From an uncultured Oxalobacter sp. (GTDB lineage: Bacteria; Pseudomonadota; Gammaproteobacteria; Burkholderiales; Burkholderiaceae_D): a DNA stretch of 64,000 nt. The stretch's first letter is position 1. Each line of letters begins with the position of its first letter. Location of the stretch: positions 248,001 through 312,000 of the forward strand of contig CAKQWF010000001.1 of the NCBI GenBank assembly GCA_934277985.1, given 5' to 3'. The notes beneath the pieces are model-generated. The model made no database searches. It was not told the DNA's origin and saw nothing but the letters and a program-made list of their open reading frames with translations. The translations under genes were made by a program, and so were the position numbers. Shown in pieces: positions 38,281 to 45,933 of the stretch.

Positions 38281-40074
38281 TCAGTGAGGTTTGGCGTTTT
38301 TTTCCTGCTCGTTTTCTTCTTCATGATCCAGCGTTTCGTACAGGGCGATTTGCAGCCTTGAATGGATGCGGACGAACCAGCGGCGCAGGACGAATACGAT
38401 GGCGATGATGCAGAAAATGACCAGTATCAGCGACTCCCTTTTCGGCAGGATACTGGCGCTTAAAGCCGAAAGGAAAAGCATCGTGCCGGTCAGAAACAGC
38501 AGGGGAAGGATTTCGCTGATGATGCGGCGTACCGGCTGGGTGTGACGGCCCGTGACGCTTTCGCGGACACTCATTTCCGCCAGCATCATCGACAGCGCCT
38601 TGAATTTCCGGAACGCGGCGATCAGAAACGGCAGGGAGACCACCAGCGTCGAACCCCAGATCAGGGACTTGCGCCAGTCGGCGTCATCAATCCATGAAGC
38701 GAGAAAGTCATCGCCCAGATTGATGGTCAGATAAGCGCTGCACAGGAAAATGGCGATGACGACAGCCATATTGATGCCGATCTGGATCAGGATACGTTTT
38801 ACCATGTTCCAGATCACTGCACTGTTGCCATGCGGATGCAGATTGTTCAGCCATTCGCCGTACAGTGAGACAATGCGCGAAAGAGGGCGAGGCGTGAGTC
38901 TTGCCACCCGTTTCGCCAGCGGGTCGGCGGCGCGGATGAGATAGGGGGTCGTCAGCGTGGTGATGGCCGATACGGCGACGGCGATCGGATAAAGGAAATC
39001 GCTGGTGACCTTGTAGGCCATGCCGAGAGAGGCGATGATGAACGAAAATTCACCGATTTGCGACATGCCCATTCCCATGCGCAGCGAAGTGCGTCCGTCG
39101 TTGCCGGCGATCATCGCGCCGATGGTACAGCTGACGACTTTGCCGACGATGACCGCACCGGCGATGACGAGAATCGGCGTGGCATACCGGACCATGATGT
39201 GTGGATCGAGCAGCAGACCGACAGCGACGAAAAAGATAGCGGAAAACATATCGCGCACCGGAGCGATCAATTGTTCGATCCGATGCAACTCGCGGGCTTC
39301 GGCCATGATGGCACCGATCACGAAAGCGCCCAGCACCATGCTGTATTCGAGCTTGACGACGAGCAGGCAAAAGCCGAAACACAGACCCAGAACCGTCACC
39401 AGCAGCATTTCATCGCTTCTGAACTGGCTGATGTAAGACAGGATACGCGGAACGAGCAGAATGCCGACCAGCATGGCGACGACCATGAAAAGCGTCAGTT
39501 TGGAGATGGTCAGTGCCACGTCACTGCCGCTGACACTGCCGGAAATCGCGACACCGGAAAGCAGGGCGATCAGGCCGATACCGAGGATGTCTTCCACGAT
39601 CAGGACGCCGAAAATCAGCTGGGCGAACCGTTCGTTTTTCATTTTCAGATCGTTTAGTGCCTTGACGATGATGGTCGTCGAGGAAATGGCGAGGATGGCT
39701 CCCAGAAACAGGGCGTCGAGATTGTTGTTCCAGCCAAGCCACAGGCCGATCTGGTAGCCTATCCAGATCATGACCACGATTTCCAGTACGGCTGCGATCA
39801 GTGCCGTTGCACCGACACGCAACAACCTTCGGAACGAAAATTCGAGCCCCAGCGAAAACATGAGGAAAATGACGCCCAGTTCGGCCAGTACCTTGATGGT
39901 ATGTTCGTCATTGATCAGGGAAAACGGAGGGGTATGCGGGCCGACCAGTACGCCGGCGGCGATGTAACCCAGCACGACAGGCTGTTTCAGACGGTGGAAA
40001 ATGACGGTGACGACCGCGGCCACGATCATGATGATGGCCAGATCCTGAATGAATGTAATGACGCTGTCGTGCAT
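38281..40074 (-). CDS. CPA2-family cation:proton antiporter (Kef/YbaL-like, no RCK domain)
   Basis: Inner-membrane monovalent cation:H+ antiporter, 597 aa. The first 390 residues form the Na_H_Exchanger domain (VVLGYIAAGVLVGPHTPP, ISSTTIIVKALND, GVLIVEDILGIGLIALLSG, MSQIGEFSFIIASLGMAYKV). The C-terminal part has three or four extra hydrophobic segments rather than the RCK/TrkA-N domain found in KefB, KefC and YbaL; it ends in a charged cytoplasmic tail. Cation and regulation cannot be assigned. Confidence 0.88.
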   Translation of the reverse strand: MHDSVITFIQDLAIIMIVAAVVTVIFHRLKQPVVLGYIAAGVLVGPHTPPFSLINDEHTIKVLAELGVIFLMFSLGLEFSFRRLLRVGATALIAAVLEIVVMIWIGYQIGLWLGWNNNLDALFLGAILAISSTTIIVKALNDLKMKNERFAQLIFGVLIVEDILGIGLIALLSGVAISGSVSGSDVALTISKLTLFMVVAMLVGILLVPRILSYISQFRSDEMLLVTVLGLCFGFCLLVVKLEYSMVLGAFVIGAIMAEARELHRIEQLIAPVRDMFSAIFFVAVGLLLDPHIMVRYATPILVIAGAVIVGKVVSCTIGAMIAGNDGRTSLRMGMGMSQIGEFSFIIASLGMAYKVTSDFLYPIAVAVSAITTLTTPYLIRAADPLAKRVARLTPRPLSRIVSLYGEWLNNLHPHGNSAVIWNMVKRILIQIGINMAVVIAIFLCSAYLTINLGDDFLASWIDDADWRKSLIWGSTLVVSLPFLIAAFRKFKALSMMLAEMSVRESVTGRHTQPVRRIISEILPLLFLTGTMLFLSALSASILPKRESLILVIFCIIAIVFVLRRWFVRIHSRLQIALYETLDHEEENEQEKNAKPH

Positions 40075-40178
40075 AATCCGGTTCGCTTACGGATAAAAAG
40101 AAAGCCGGCACAACCATGCCGGAGACAAAACGGCTTGCCGGCGACTTACCGGCGGTGTGCCGCAACAGGAGCGAAAAG

Positions 40179-40208
40179 GTGAAAAGCCCGTGGATGCGGG
40201 CTTTTCAC
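40179..40208 (-). terminator. Terminator after the glycine-zipper lipoprotein
   Basis: Stem GTGAAAAGCCCG / CGGGCTTTTCAC (12 bp, perfect) with a six-base loop, directly after the lipoprotein stop on the minus strand. The exit side has a short CCTTTTC stretch. Confidence 0.75.
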
Positions 40209-40216
40209 GGATACGG

Positions 40217-40672
40217 TTACTGTGCGGCGATGATACGGGCACGTTTGCCGTACAGTACCATGACTTTCTGGCCGACGGTAAACGCCGGGGACGGTCCCTG
40301 AACCAGTGTGAGGGTTTCGCCGTTGTCGGTCTTGACGACATATTCGATACCGGTCTGGTTCGTGACGCCTTTTTCGATGGCGGAGCCCGCCAGCGCACCG
40401 ATCACCGCGCCGCCGATGGCGCCGAGCGCGTGCATGCGGTCATTGCCGCCGATGGCCGACCCCGCCACACCACCGGCTACCGTGCCGGTCAGTCCGCCGA
40501 TTTTCTGGGTGCCTTCGACATTGACAGGACGTGCGCTGATGACGACGCCCGGCACGCTGCGGGTGACATCGCCGACTGAATCGACGGAATAGGTATCCGG
40601 GCTGATATTGGTGGTACAGGCAGCCATTACCAGCGCCATCGCCAGAATGACGCCACATTGCAGTTTTTTCAT
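40217..40672 (-). CDS. SlyB/Pcp-like outer-membrane lipoprotein with glycine-zipper domain
   Basis: Lipoprotein of 151 aa with signal MKKLQCGVILAMALVMAAC; the lipobox Cys is about residue 19. The middle holds a glycine-zipper 2TM pair, seen as GGLTGTVAGGVAGSAIGG and GAIGGAVIGALAGSAIEKG, followed by a small beta-rich domain ending VGQKVMVLYGKRARI. Relatives are SlyB/PCP outer-membrane proteins that stabilise the envelope. AAGGATGATA sits before ATG 40672, deciding the start. It precedes an unrelated small membrane protein on the opposite strand. Confidence 0.88.
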   Translation of the reverse strand: MKKLQCGVILAMALVMAACTTNISPDTYSVDSVGDVTRSVPGVVISARPVNVEGTQKIGGLTGTVAGGVAGSAIGGNDRMHALGAIGGAVIGALAGSAIEKGVTNQTGIEYVVKTDNGETLTLVQGPSPAFTVGQKVMVLYGKRARIIAAQ

Positions 40673-40858
40673 TATCATCCTTTCAGGGTGTATGAAATTC
40701 AGTGTTGGATAAAGATGCTTCACAGAACGGAATACCGTTCATAAAAACAGGTTATTTGCTAATGATACTGTAAAAAACGCATAAAAGCATTTGCGGGAGC
40801 GCATCGAAAAAAACGATTGGCCGACAAAAATATCCGGCAATTTGCGGCTTCGGGTCAA

Positions 40859-40887
40859 TTATCACGGGAAAATTATTTTAGTATAAT
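40859..40887 (+). promoter_or_regulatory. Sigma-70-type promoter ahead of the NPI-repeat protein
   Basis: TTATCA (40859-40864), 17 bases, then a perfect TATAAT (40882-40887), about 60 bases before the ATG at 40956. The stretch 40673-40955 is AT-rich and shows no other structure. Confidence 0.6.
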
Positions 40888-40955
40888 AAAAACAGCGTGT
40901 TATTGTATCCTTCCTGACAGGAAGGCCTTTGTCCATTTTAGCGAAGAACCAGCCC

Positions 40956-41300
40956 ATGTCTGCACCAGTACAAGACAACCCTGAAAAGACGCAAGGAGCG
41001 CAGAGCGCCCCGGCAGTTGCCGCACCCGTCGCACCTGTCGCGGAAAATCCTGTCGTCAGCGCCAACCCGATAATCAACGCCAATCCGATCGTCAATGCCG
41101 GCAATATCGCCGGTCCCGGCCCCATCATCGGCGGTGGCCCGATCGCGCAGTCCGATGAAGAATTCCAGGAATACATGTCCGCCGGATGTACCGCCGTCGT
41201 GCCGCCCGGCGCACGCAAGATTTACCTGATTATGGTGACCGTGACCATGCTCGTCGGCGCGGGAATCGTGTACGGTCTTTTCAAACTGCTCGATCTGTAA
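40956..41300 (+). CDS. Small membrane protein with NPI(I/V)NA repeats, unknown function
   Basis: Predicted protein of 114 aa with no family I recognise. Residues 1-40 are Pro/Ala/Gln-rich. The middle has tandem short repeats (NPVVSA, NPIINA, NPIVNA), then Gly-rich GPGPIIGGGPI. One Cys lies in AGCTAVVPPGARK, and a single C-terminal membrane helix covers about residues 91-110 (YLIMVTVTMLVGAGIVYGLF). A promoter with perfect -10 lies upstream; the ribosome site is weak (GAAGAACC). A tail-anchored envelope protein is a fair guess. It is the first gene of the stretch that turns into the accessory region. Confidence 0.6.
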   Translation: MSAPVQDNPEKTQGAQSAPAVAAPVAPVAENPVVSANPIINANPIVNAGNIAGPGPIIGGGPIAQSDEEFQEYMSAGCTAVVPPGARKIYLIMVTVTMLVGAGIVYGLFKLLDL

Positions 41301-41466
41301 GAGATTTTCATGCCGTGCAATCCGGCATGGCGCCTTTTCGGCTTGCGTTTTTCGCAGCGCGAGCCGGTCTGTTTCCGATTTCGTCCGTTTCTTGAATTCC
41401 GTGGCTGGTTGCCTTGCACATTCCGGCCGGTTATGGCCTGCCCTGAAGAGGACAGCATCTCATGTC

Positions 41467-41537
41467 ATGCCGTATGGCATCTGTACGACAAGTGTTTTGA
41501 CAGTACGGCATACAAGCCGTACTCTTGCAATACGGCA
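41467..41537. promoter_or_regulatory. Cluster of TACGGCA operator-like sites ahead of the WYL regulator
   Basis: Three dyad or half-site elements share the core TACGGCA: ATGCCGTATGGCAT (41467-41480, dyad), GTACGGC-ATACAA-GCCGTAC (41503-41522, perfect 7-bp arms with a 6-base spacer) and TACGGCA (41531-41537). They end 45 bases before the WYL regulator start. Spacing and symmetry suggest a dimeric repressor, most simply the WYL regulator itself. Confidence 0.6.
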
Positions 41538-41581
41538 ATATGTTTTTGACGACGCCATGCCAGGGCAGCACCGGAGGGAAA

Positions 41582-42574
41582 ATGTCAAAACAACAAGGGA
41601 AGCTCGATACCGTCATGCTGGTGATTGAACTGTTGCGGCGTATTCCGCGAAACCGGAAAGTGACCGCATCCGAATTGCATCAGGCACTCAGGGACGCCGG
41701 ATGGGAGCGTGACTTGCGCACCGTGCAACGGCAACTTGACGCGATAAGCGACGGTTTCAGCCAGTATATCGAGCGGGACGACCGCAACAGGCCGTACGGA
41801 TATTCCTGGAAACCCGAGGCATCCGGACTGTCACTGTCGGCATTGAAACCGGATGAATCGCTGATGCTGTTGCTGGCGGAACAGCATTTGCGCTATCTCT
41901 TGCCGGCCAATATCGTCAAGTCACTGGACAGTTTTTTCAAAACGGCGCGCTCGCAGCTTTCGCCGTTCGGACAGGATACGAAAAAACAGAAAGAATGGCT
42001 CGACAAGGTGCTGGTCATCAGCGATTCACAGCCGCTCATTCCGCCGAAAATCGACAGTAACGTCATGGAAGCGGTCAGCACGGCATTGTATGAAAACCGC
42101 TGGCTGTCGGTGACCTACCGCAATGCGAGCGGTAACGAACGGCAGGACGACATCATGCCGCTGGGACTGGCACAGCAGGGACAACGCCTGTATCTGGTAT
42201 GCCGCTTCAAGCGATACGACAACGAGCGGATTCTGGCGCTGCACCGTATCCTTTCGGCGACAGCGACGGCATTTACCTTCACGCGGCCTGCCGACTTCGA
42301 TCTGGCGAAATACAACGAGGAAGGCCATTTCGGTGTCGGGGATGGCATCCGTGTCCGGCTGCGCTTTCATATGGCGAAAGCATGCGCCTACTACATTCTG
42401 GAATCCCCCCTGTCGGAAGACCAGATCTGTGAGAAACACGAAATGCATTACGTCTTTACCGCCACCGTCGTCGATTCCGGCAGGCTGCAACGCTGGCTCA
42501 ACAGCTTCGGCGGAGATGTCTGGAACGTGACGAAAGAACCGGTCGAAAAAACGCCGGAACCGGCGGAACGGTAG
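41582..42574 (+). CDS. WYL-domain HTH regulator
   Basis: Transcription factor of 330 aa: an N-terminal winged HTH (about 10-75, TASELHQALRDAGWERDLRT, RQLDAISDGFSQ), a linker, a WYL domain (about 155-235, RWLSVTYRNASG, PLGLAQQGQRLYLVCRF) and a C-terminal WCX region. ATG 41582 follows GGAGGG and is preferred to an upstream start at 41525. Regulators of this kind (BrxR/CapW group) often repress phage-defence genes and respond to nucleic-acid ligands. Here a DUF262 protein converges on it and the Hma element lies beyond. The link to either is inference. Confidence 0.85.
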   Translation: MSKQQGKLDTVMLVIELLRRIPRNRKVTASELHQALRDAGWERDLRTVQRQLDAISDGFSQYIERDDRNRPYGYSWKPEASGLSLSALKPDESLMLLLAEQHLRYLLPANIVKSLDSFFKTARSQLSPFGQDTKKQKEWLDKVLVISDSQPLIPPKIDSNVMEAVSTALYENRWLSVTYRNASGNERQDDIMPLGLAQQGQRLYLVCRFKRYDNERILALHRILSATATAFTFTRPADFDLAKYNEEGHFGVGDGIRVRLRFHMAKACAYYILESPLSEDQICEKHEMHYVFTATVVDSGRLQRWLNSFGGDVWNVTKEPVEKTPEPAER

Positions 42575-42616
42575 AGCTGCCGGACATGTTCAGACGGGGA
42601 AATGGAAACGGAACGA

Positions 42617-42672
42617 CGTCCTGAAACGGTATGGCTTCAGGACGGAAGAACGTCACCTGAAACGGTTTCAGG
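42617..42672. terminator. Two hairpins between the WYL and DUF262 genes
   Basis: CGTCCTGAA / TTCAGGACG (9 bp, 42617-42625 and 42636-42644) and CCTGAAA-CGG-TTTCAGG (42656-42672) share the word CCTGAAACGG. The second overlaps the stop of the minus-strand gene. They lack T runs, so termination would be inefficient or Rho-assisted. Confidence 0.45.
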
Positions 42673-45145
42673 AACCGGGTGATGTATCAAATATATCCTT
42701 GATACCCAGGTCGTCATACCATTTTCTGTAAATTCCGATCATACGATTCAGTGCCGCCTCCGCGAATGCTTTGGCCTTGTCATTTGCCGCATTTCCGCTG
42801 TTTTTCGGAGTGCCGGCTGGTGAGGTCCGGAAATCGTTTTTTTCACAAGTAAAACCGGCTTTCAATTCATCCAGCGACTTGTCATCCGGCGACTTGTTCG
42901 TGTAACAAAAGGCATTGGACCAGTATTCGTCGGATAGGGAAGACGGCGAATTATTGTTTTTGCTGCGGTTTTCCGAAAAAGAGAGTGCCATCTGATTGCC
43001 GATACTTTGTTGCAGGCATTTGCACAGGTAGTAAGCCTTGATGAAGTCTGATTTCGAGGAGCCGGTGCCATTGAAAAAATCGCTGGGTACGATATGGTCA
43101 TAGTCCCATGGACGGTTATGGTTTTCCCACAGGGAATGTTGTGATGGATCGTAACCGACCGCCAGTTCGGCAAGATAGTCGCGCTGGACATAAACCAGAA
43201 GTTCGGTTTCTTGGGACAGTATCGAAACGATATCGCGGTACGATTGCGCTTTTTCATCGGTCAGGAAAGAAGCAGGATTGTCTGCGCGGAGGGGCGATTT
43301 TCCTTCAGATGCTTCCCTGAAGCGGGCATTCAGTCCCTTGCCAAGTGCATCCAGCAAGGCATCGGGGGGAGCGGGGAAAGCCATCAGGTTATTGTCGGTA
43401 CCGGGTTGCGGCAGCTTGAATGCATCGATTTCGACGGGCGTGTTATCGTTCTGTTTTCTCCGGATTTCCTTGATCAGATCGTTGACCAGATCGGACTTTT
43501 TGTCACCGAACCAGTGTATGACGGTAGAGATGGCAAGAATGCGTTTCCTTTTACGGTCATCCAGTTCGCCGTAATTGAACGCTTCAGCCAGCAACATCCA
43601 CCATAAATAAACATCGGGACTGTACCATGCAATACTGCTGCGCAAATAGGGATGCAGGGTATATGGTTCCTTTTTGCCGTTGTGGCGGTATACAAGTTGG
43701 TTTTCGATCCATTCGATTGCCCTGAAAAGGCAATCATTGGAATCATTGGAAGCGTCCTTCTTATTGAAATATGCCCTGATGACATTCTGTTCCTTGTTCT
43801 CGCCTTTAAACCATGAACGAATGGTTTCTGTCTCGATATGGGTGAACAGTGGTTTTTCCTTATAGGTCAGTATTTCTCTGTCCGGGTTGTTTGCCGGTTT
43901 GACCGTCAGCAGTGCCGCCCTGACACCAAGCCGGACCAGTCTGGCTTCTCCGGTAGGCAAACCCTTTTGTTTTTCCTCGATGTGATTGATCGTTTTTTCC
44001 ACAGCAGGGAAATAAGCCTTTATCAACGAGTATTGCAATTCTTCCTGACTGATGGGCGATCCCTGATTGTTGATACGCTCGAAAATCAGGGCTGCATTGT
44101 CCACATTGCTGTTTTCGTTATTTTCATCGTAAAGACCGGTTGAACAATTGATGGCGGGAATGATTATATGCGGCAGTGGCGAGAGCCATTTTATGATTTT
44201 CTCCTGGTGATCTTCGAGCCATTTGCTTAATGTCACGGATGAATCCTTATCTGCCGTTCCGGCAATTTTATTGCGGCAAGTCAGCCAGTCGTCTATGAAA
44301 GCGATCCATGGATTTTCGAGCAGGTTTTTCCAGTCGATGGAGATGCCATTCGTACTGTTTTTCGCATATTTCATCAACAATCCCATGGGAATGGGCTCGA
44401 CGGCTTGTTGCGGCACACTGGCATTGACATGGTACGTCTTGTTGCCGGAACCTTCATTTGAAGATGAAACGACCTCGTCGTAGGTTTTCCTGAAATTTTC
44501 GATATCGTCGTGATAATGAAGCCGAGAGGCATTGTCATCGACAGAATACCCCCATGGATGGGCTGTCGTCGTCAGCCGGAAAAGGTATTTGCGGCTGGTT
44601 CTGGGGGGGTTTTTCGGATAGTGATCGAATGGCATCAAATCGAGCCATAACATGCTTTTTGCAGCCGTGTCGTCAGTCAGAGGCAAGGTATATTTCCCCT
44701 TGCTGTTTTTTTTCGGTTGTTCAGGTAAATAAAAACCCCAAGCAATGGCATTGCTGCGCTGCTGTCCGTCAAGAATATGGTATGACACTTCGGGCGCTGG
44801 ACCGGTTACTTCGGGCGCTGGACCGGTTACCGGCGAGGGTTTCGTATCCTGTCCCGTAATTTTTTTTGCCAGAAGCAGTGAACCGACCGGAAACGAGCGG
44901 AGCAAAGAGTCCCAGAACAGTTCGATCTGACGGGCGCGCCAGACAGCGCCGCGCTGCAAGGTGGGCAAACCGGCATGAATACCGGTTTGCCCCTTCAGGC
45001 TTTCCGGCCTGAAGGACGCTTTCTGTTCCGACAGTGTTTTATCCGTAATTTGCCAGGATGCGATATCCCATAAGGTCAGAGCGAAGATGTGCGGATCGGC
45101 AGTATTGCCTGAATACGGTTCGTTGCAAGATATATCTTTTGGCAT
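42668..45145 (-). CDS. DUF262/HNH protein (GmrSD-like), possible defence nuclease
   Basis: Protein of 825 aa. The N-terminal DUF262 (ParB/Srx-like) domain shows LPTLQRGAVWRARQIELFWD and the diagnostic ILDGQQRSNAIAWG (about residues 125-138). A C-terminal HNH-type motif reads WDYDHIVPSDFFNG (about 690), as in DUF1524-like nucleases; this pairing is that of GmrSD-type modification-dependent enzymes and related defence proteins. A 7-residue tandem repeat (TGPAPEV twice, about 44791-44832) lies just before the DGQQR motif. ATG 45145 has GAGG eight bases upstream. It converges on the WYL regulator and lies outside the integrative element. Confidence 0.8.
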   Translation of the reverse strand: MPKDISCNEPYSGNTADPHIFALTLWDIASWQITDKTLSEQKASFRPESLKGQTGIHAGLPTLQRGAVWRARQIELFWDSLLRSFPVGSLLLAKKITGQDTKPSPVTGPAPEVTGPAPEVSYHILDGQQRSNAIAWGFYLPEQPKKNSKGKYTLPLTDDTAAKSMLWLDLMPFDHYPKNPPRTSRKYLFRLTTTAHPWGYSVDDNASRLHYHDDIENFRKTYDEVVSSSNEGSGNKTYHVNASVPQQAVEPIPMGLLMKYAKNSTNGISIDWKNLLENPWIAFIDDWLTCRNKIAGTADKDSSVTLSKWLEDHQEKIIKWLSPLPHIIIPAINCSTGLYDENNENSNVDNAALIFERINNQGSPISQEELQYSLIKAYFPAVEKTINHIEEKQKGLPTGEARLVRLGVRAALLTVKPANNPDREILTYKEKPLFTHIETETIRSWFKGENKEQNVIRAYFNKKDASNDSNDCLFRAIEWIENQLVYRHNGKKEPYTLHPYLRSSIAWYSPDVYLWWMLLAEAFNYGELDDRKRKRILAISTVIHWFGDKKSDLVNDLIKEIRRKQNDNTPVEIDAFKLPQPGTDNNLMAFPAPPDALLDALGKGLNARFREASEGKSPLRADNPASFLTDEKAQSYRDIVSILSQETELLVYVQRDYLAELAVGYDPSQHSLWENHNRPWDYDHIVPSDFFNGTGSSKSDFIKAYYLCKCLQQSIGNQMALSFSENRSKNNNSPSSLSDEYWSNAFCYTNKSPDDKSLDELKAGFTCEKNDFRTSPAGTPKNSGNAANDKAKAFAEAALNRMIGIYRKWYDDLGIKDIFDTSPGS
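44791..44832. repeat. 21-base tandem duplication inside the DUF262 gene
   Basis: Two back-to-back copies of ACTTCGGGCGCTGGACCGGTT encode the repeat VTGPAPE-VTGPAPE. It lies just upstream of the DGQQR motif, in what is probably an exposed loop. The period keeps the reading frame, so loss or gain of a unit would change loop length by seven residues. Confidence 0.85.
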
Positions 45146-45401
45146 GTGATTACCTCGAGGGACAGTCTGGTTGGCAAGGCATTTGCCCGTCATGCGACTT
45201 TTCGACAGAGATCAGTGTAATACAGTCTGATACAACGGGGTATAGGTTCGACAGTCGATGCCCGGCAGGTTATGCACGGAAAAGGATGTCTGACAAAAGT
45301 GTGTTTTGCAGATGCGCTATGGTAACGGGAACGGGGGCAGACGGTTTTCCGGAAAAGTACGACAATTTGCCGCGTGACGTGTCATATACGGTATTTCAGG
45401 C

Positions 45402-45439
45402 AACAAAAAAGCCGCGCCAACTCGGGTTTGACACGGCTT
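45402..45439 (-). terminator. Left-end terminator hairpin, copy of the one after tRNA-Ser (candidate attL)
   Basis: On the minus strand it reads AAGCCGTGTCAAA-CCGA-loop-GGCGCGGCTT plus a T run, a stem with two G-U pairs. Its 15-base AACAAAAAAGCCGCG (45402-45416) is identical to 60529-60543 beside tRNA-Ser, and ACACGGCTT is also shared. No minus-strand gene close upstream needs it, which is what a duplicated attachment region would leave behind. Confidence 0.6.
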
Positions 45440-45517
45440 GTCTGTTCGATGAAGGAAGTCTAATTGTTACTGTAACCTATTGATTTAAAAATGTAAGCAT
45501 CTGTTAGATTTTTACGA

Positions 45518-45541
45518 AGGTACCTAAAAAGGTACCCAAAA
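45518..45541 (+). repeat. Left GGTACC arm-type repeat of the integrative element
   Basis: AGGTACC...GGTACCCAAAA, 24 bases, matching 60469-60492 at 21 of 24 positions and in the same orientation. Both copies have two GGTACC words exactly 12 bases apart. The position just inside the hairpin copy at each end suggests integrase arm binding sites. Confidence 0.7.
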
Positions 45542-45722
45542 CATGGGGATAAGCATAGAAACAATAGGCTGCATTACTCAAAAACATTTTATTTTTTATT
45601 GGATGTTGCATTTTCAACATAAAAGGTTCCAAAATGATAGTCGAACTCTGGATTTTACAATCTGCCTGTTCCGACAAAGCCTGCACTAGGCAGAACGCAC
45701 AATCTATTGCCAACATATCCAC

Positions 45723-45908
45723 TCAAATGTCCAGTTCCGGCAATTCCCTGACGATCTTCATGGTTTCCAGCAATACGGTAATGATGCGCTGCACCAGTTC
45801 CAGCGGGTATTTCGGACAGTGCATAGCGCATATCGTCCAGTCATTGGTACATTGACGATACCACAAGATAACATTATCCGTTCCCATCGACGTTGAACGG
45901 ATATACAA
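45723..45908 (-). CDS. Small protein after the Hma ATPase gene (TTG start)
   Basis: Predicted 61-aa protein, unrecognised, with Trp, Cys and Pro in WTICAMHCPKYPLELVQRII and a C-terminal helix (VLLETMKIVRELPEL). A TTG start at 45908 has GAGAGAGG six bases upstream, unusually good for a spurious ORF; an internal ATG at 45887 is an alternative. It starts 25 bases after the ATPase stop and reads in the same direction, so it would be the last gene of the Hma operon. Reality is uncertain. Confidence 0.45.
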   Translation of the reverse strand: MYIRSTSMGTDNVILWYRQCTNDWTICAMHCPKYPLELVQRIITVLLETMKIVRELPELDI

Positions 45909-45933
45909 GGCACACCTCTCTCAATATAACCGC

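Larger units (their letters stand above)
45146..45722. other. Gene-poor left end of the integrative element
   Basis: Between the DUF262 start and the small ORF at 45723 I find no gene. It holds the attL-like terminator hairpin at 45402-45439 and the two GGTACC sites at 45519-45536. The base composition turns AT-rich from about 45480. Confidence 0.6.

Noticed and set aside
45300..45500. Copy of the tRNA-Ser 3' end at the left boundary
   Set aside because: I looked for GGCGGAGATGAAGGG-like sequence near 45.4 kb and found none; the shared sequence is the downstream terminator instead.
45504..45722. Minus-strand 72-aa ORF at the left end of the element
   Set aside because: Its C-terminal VLGTFLGTFVKI is simply the GGTACC repeat read through, the rest lacks any protein-like pattern, and the start has no clear ribosome site.
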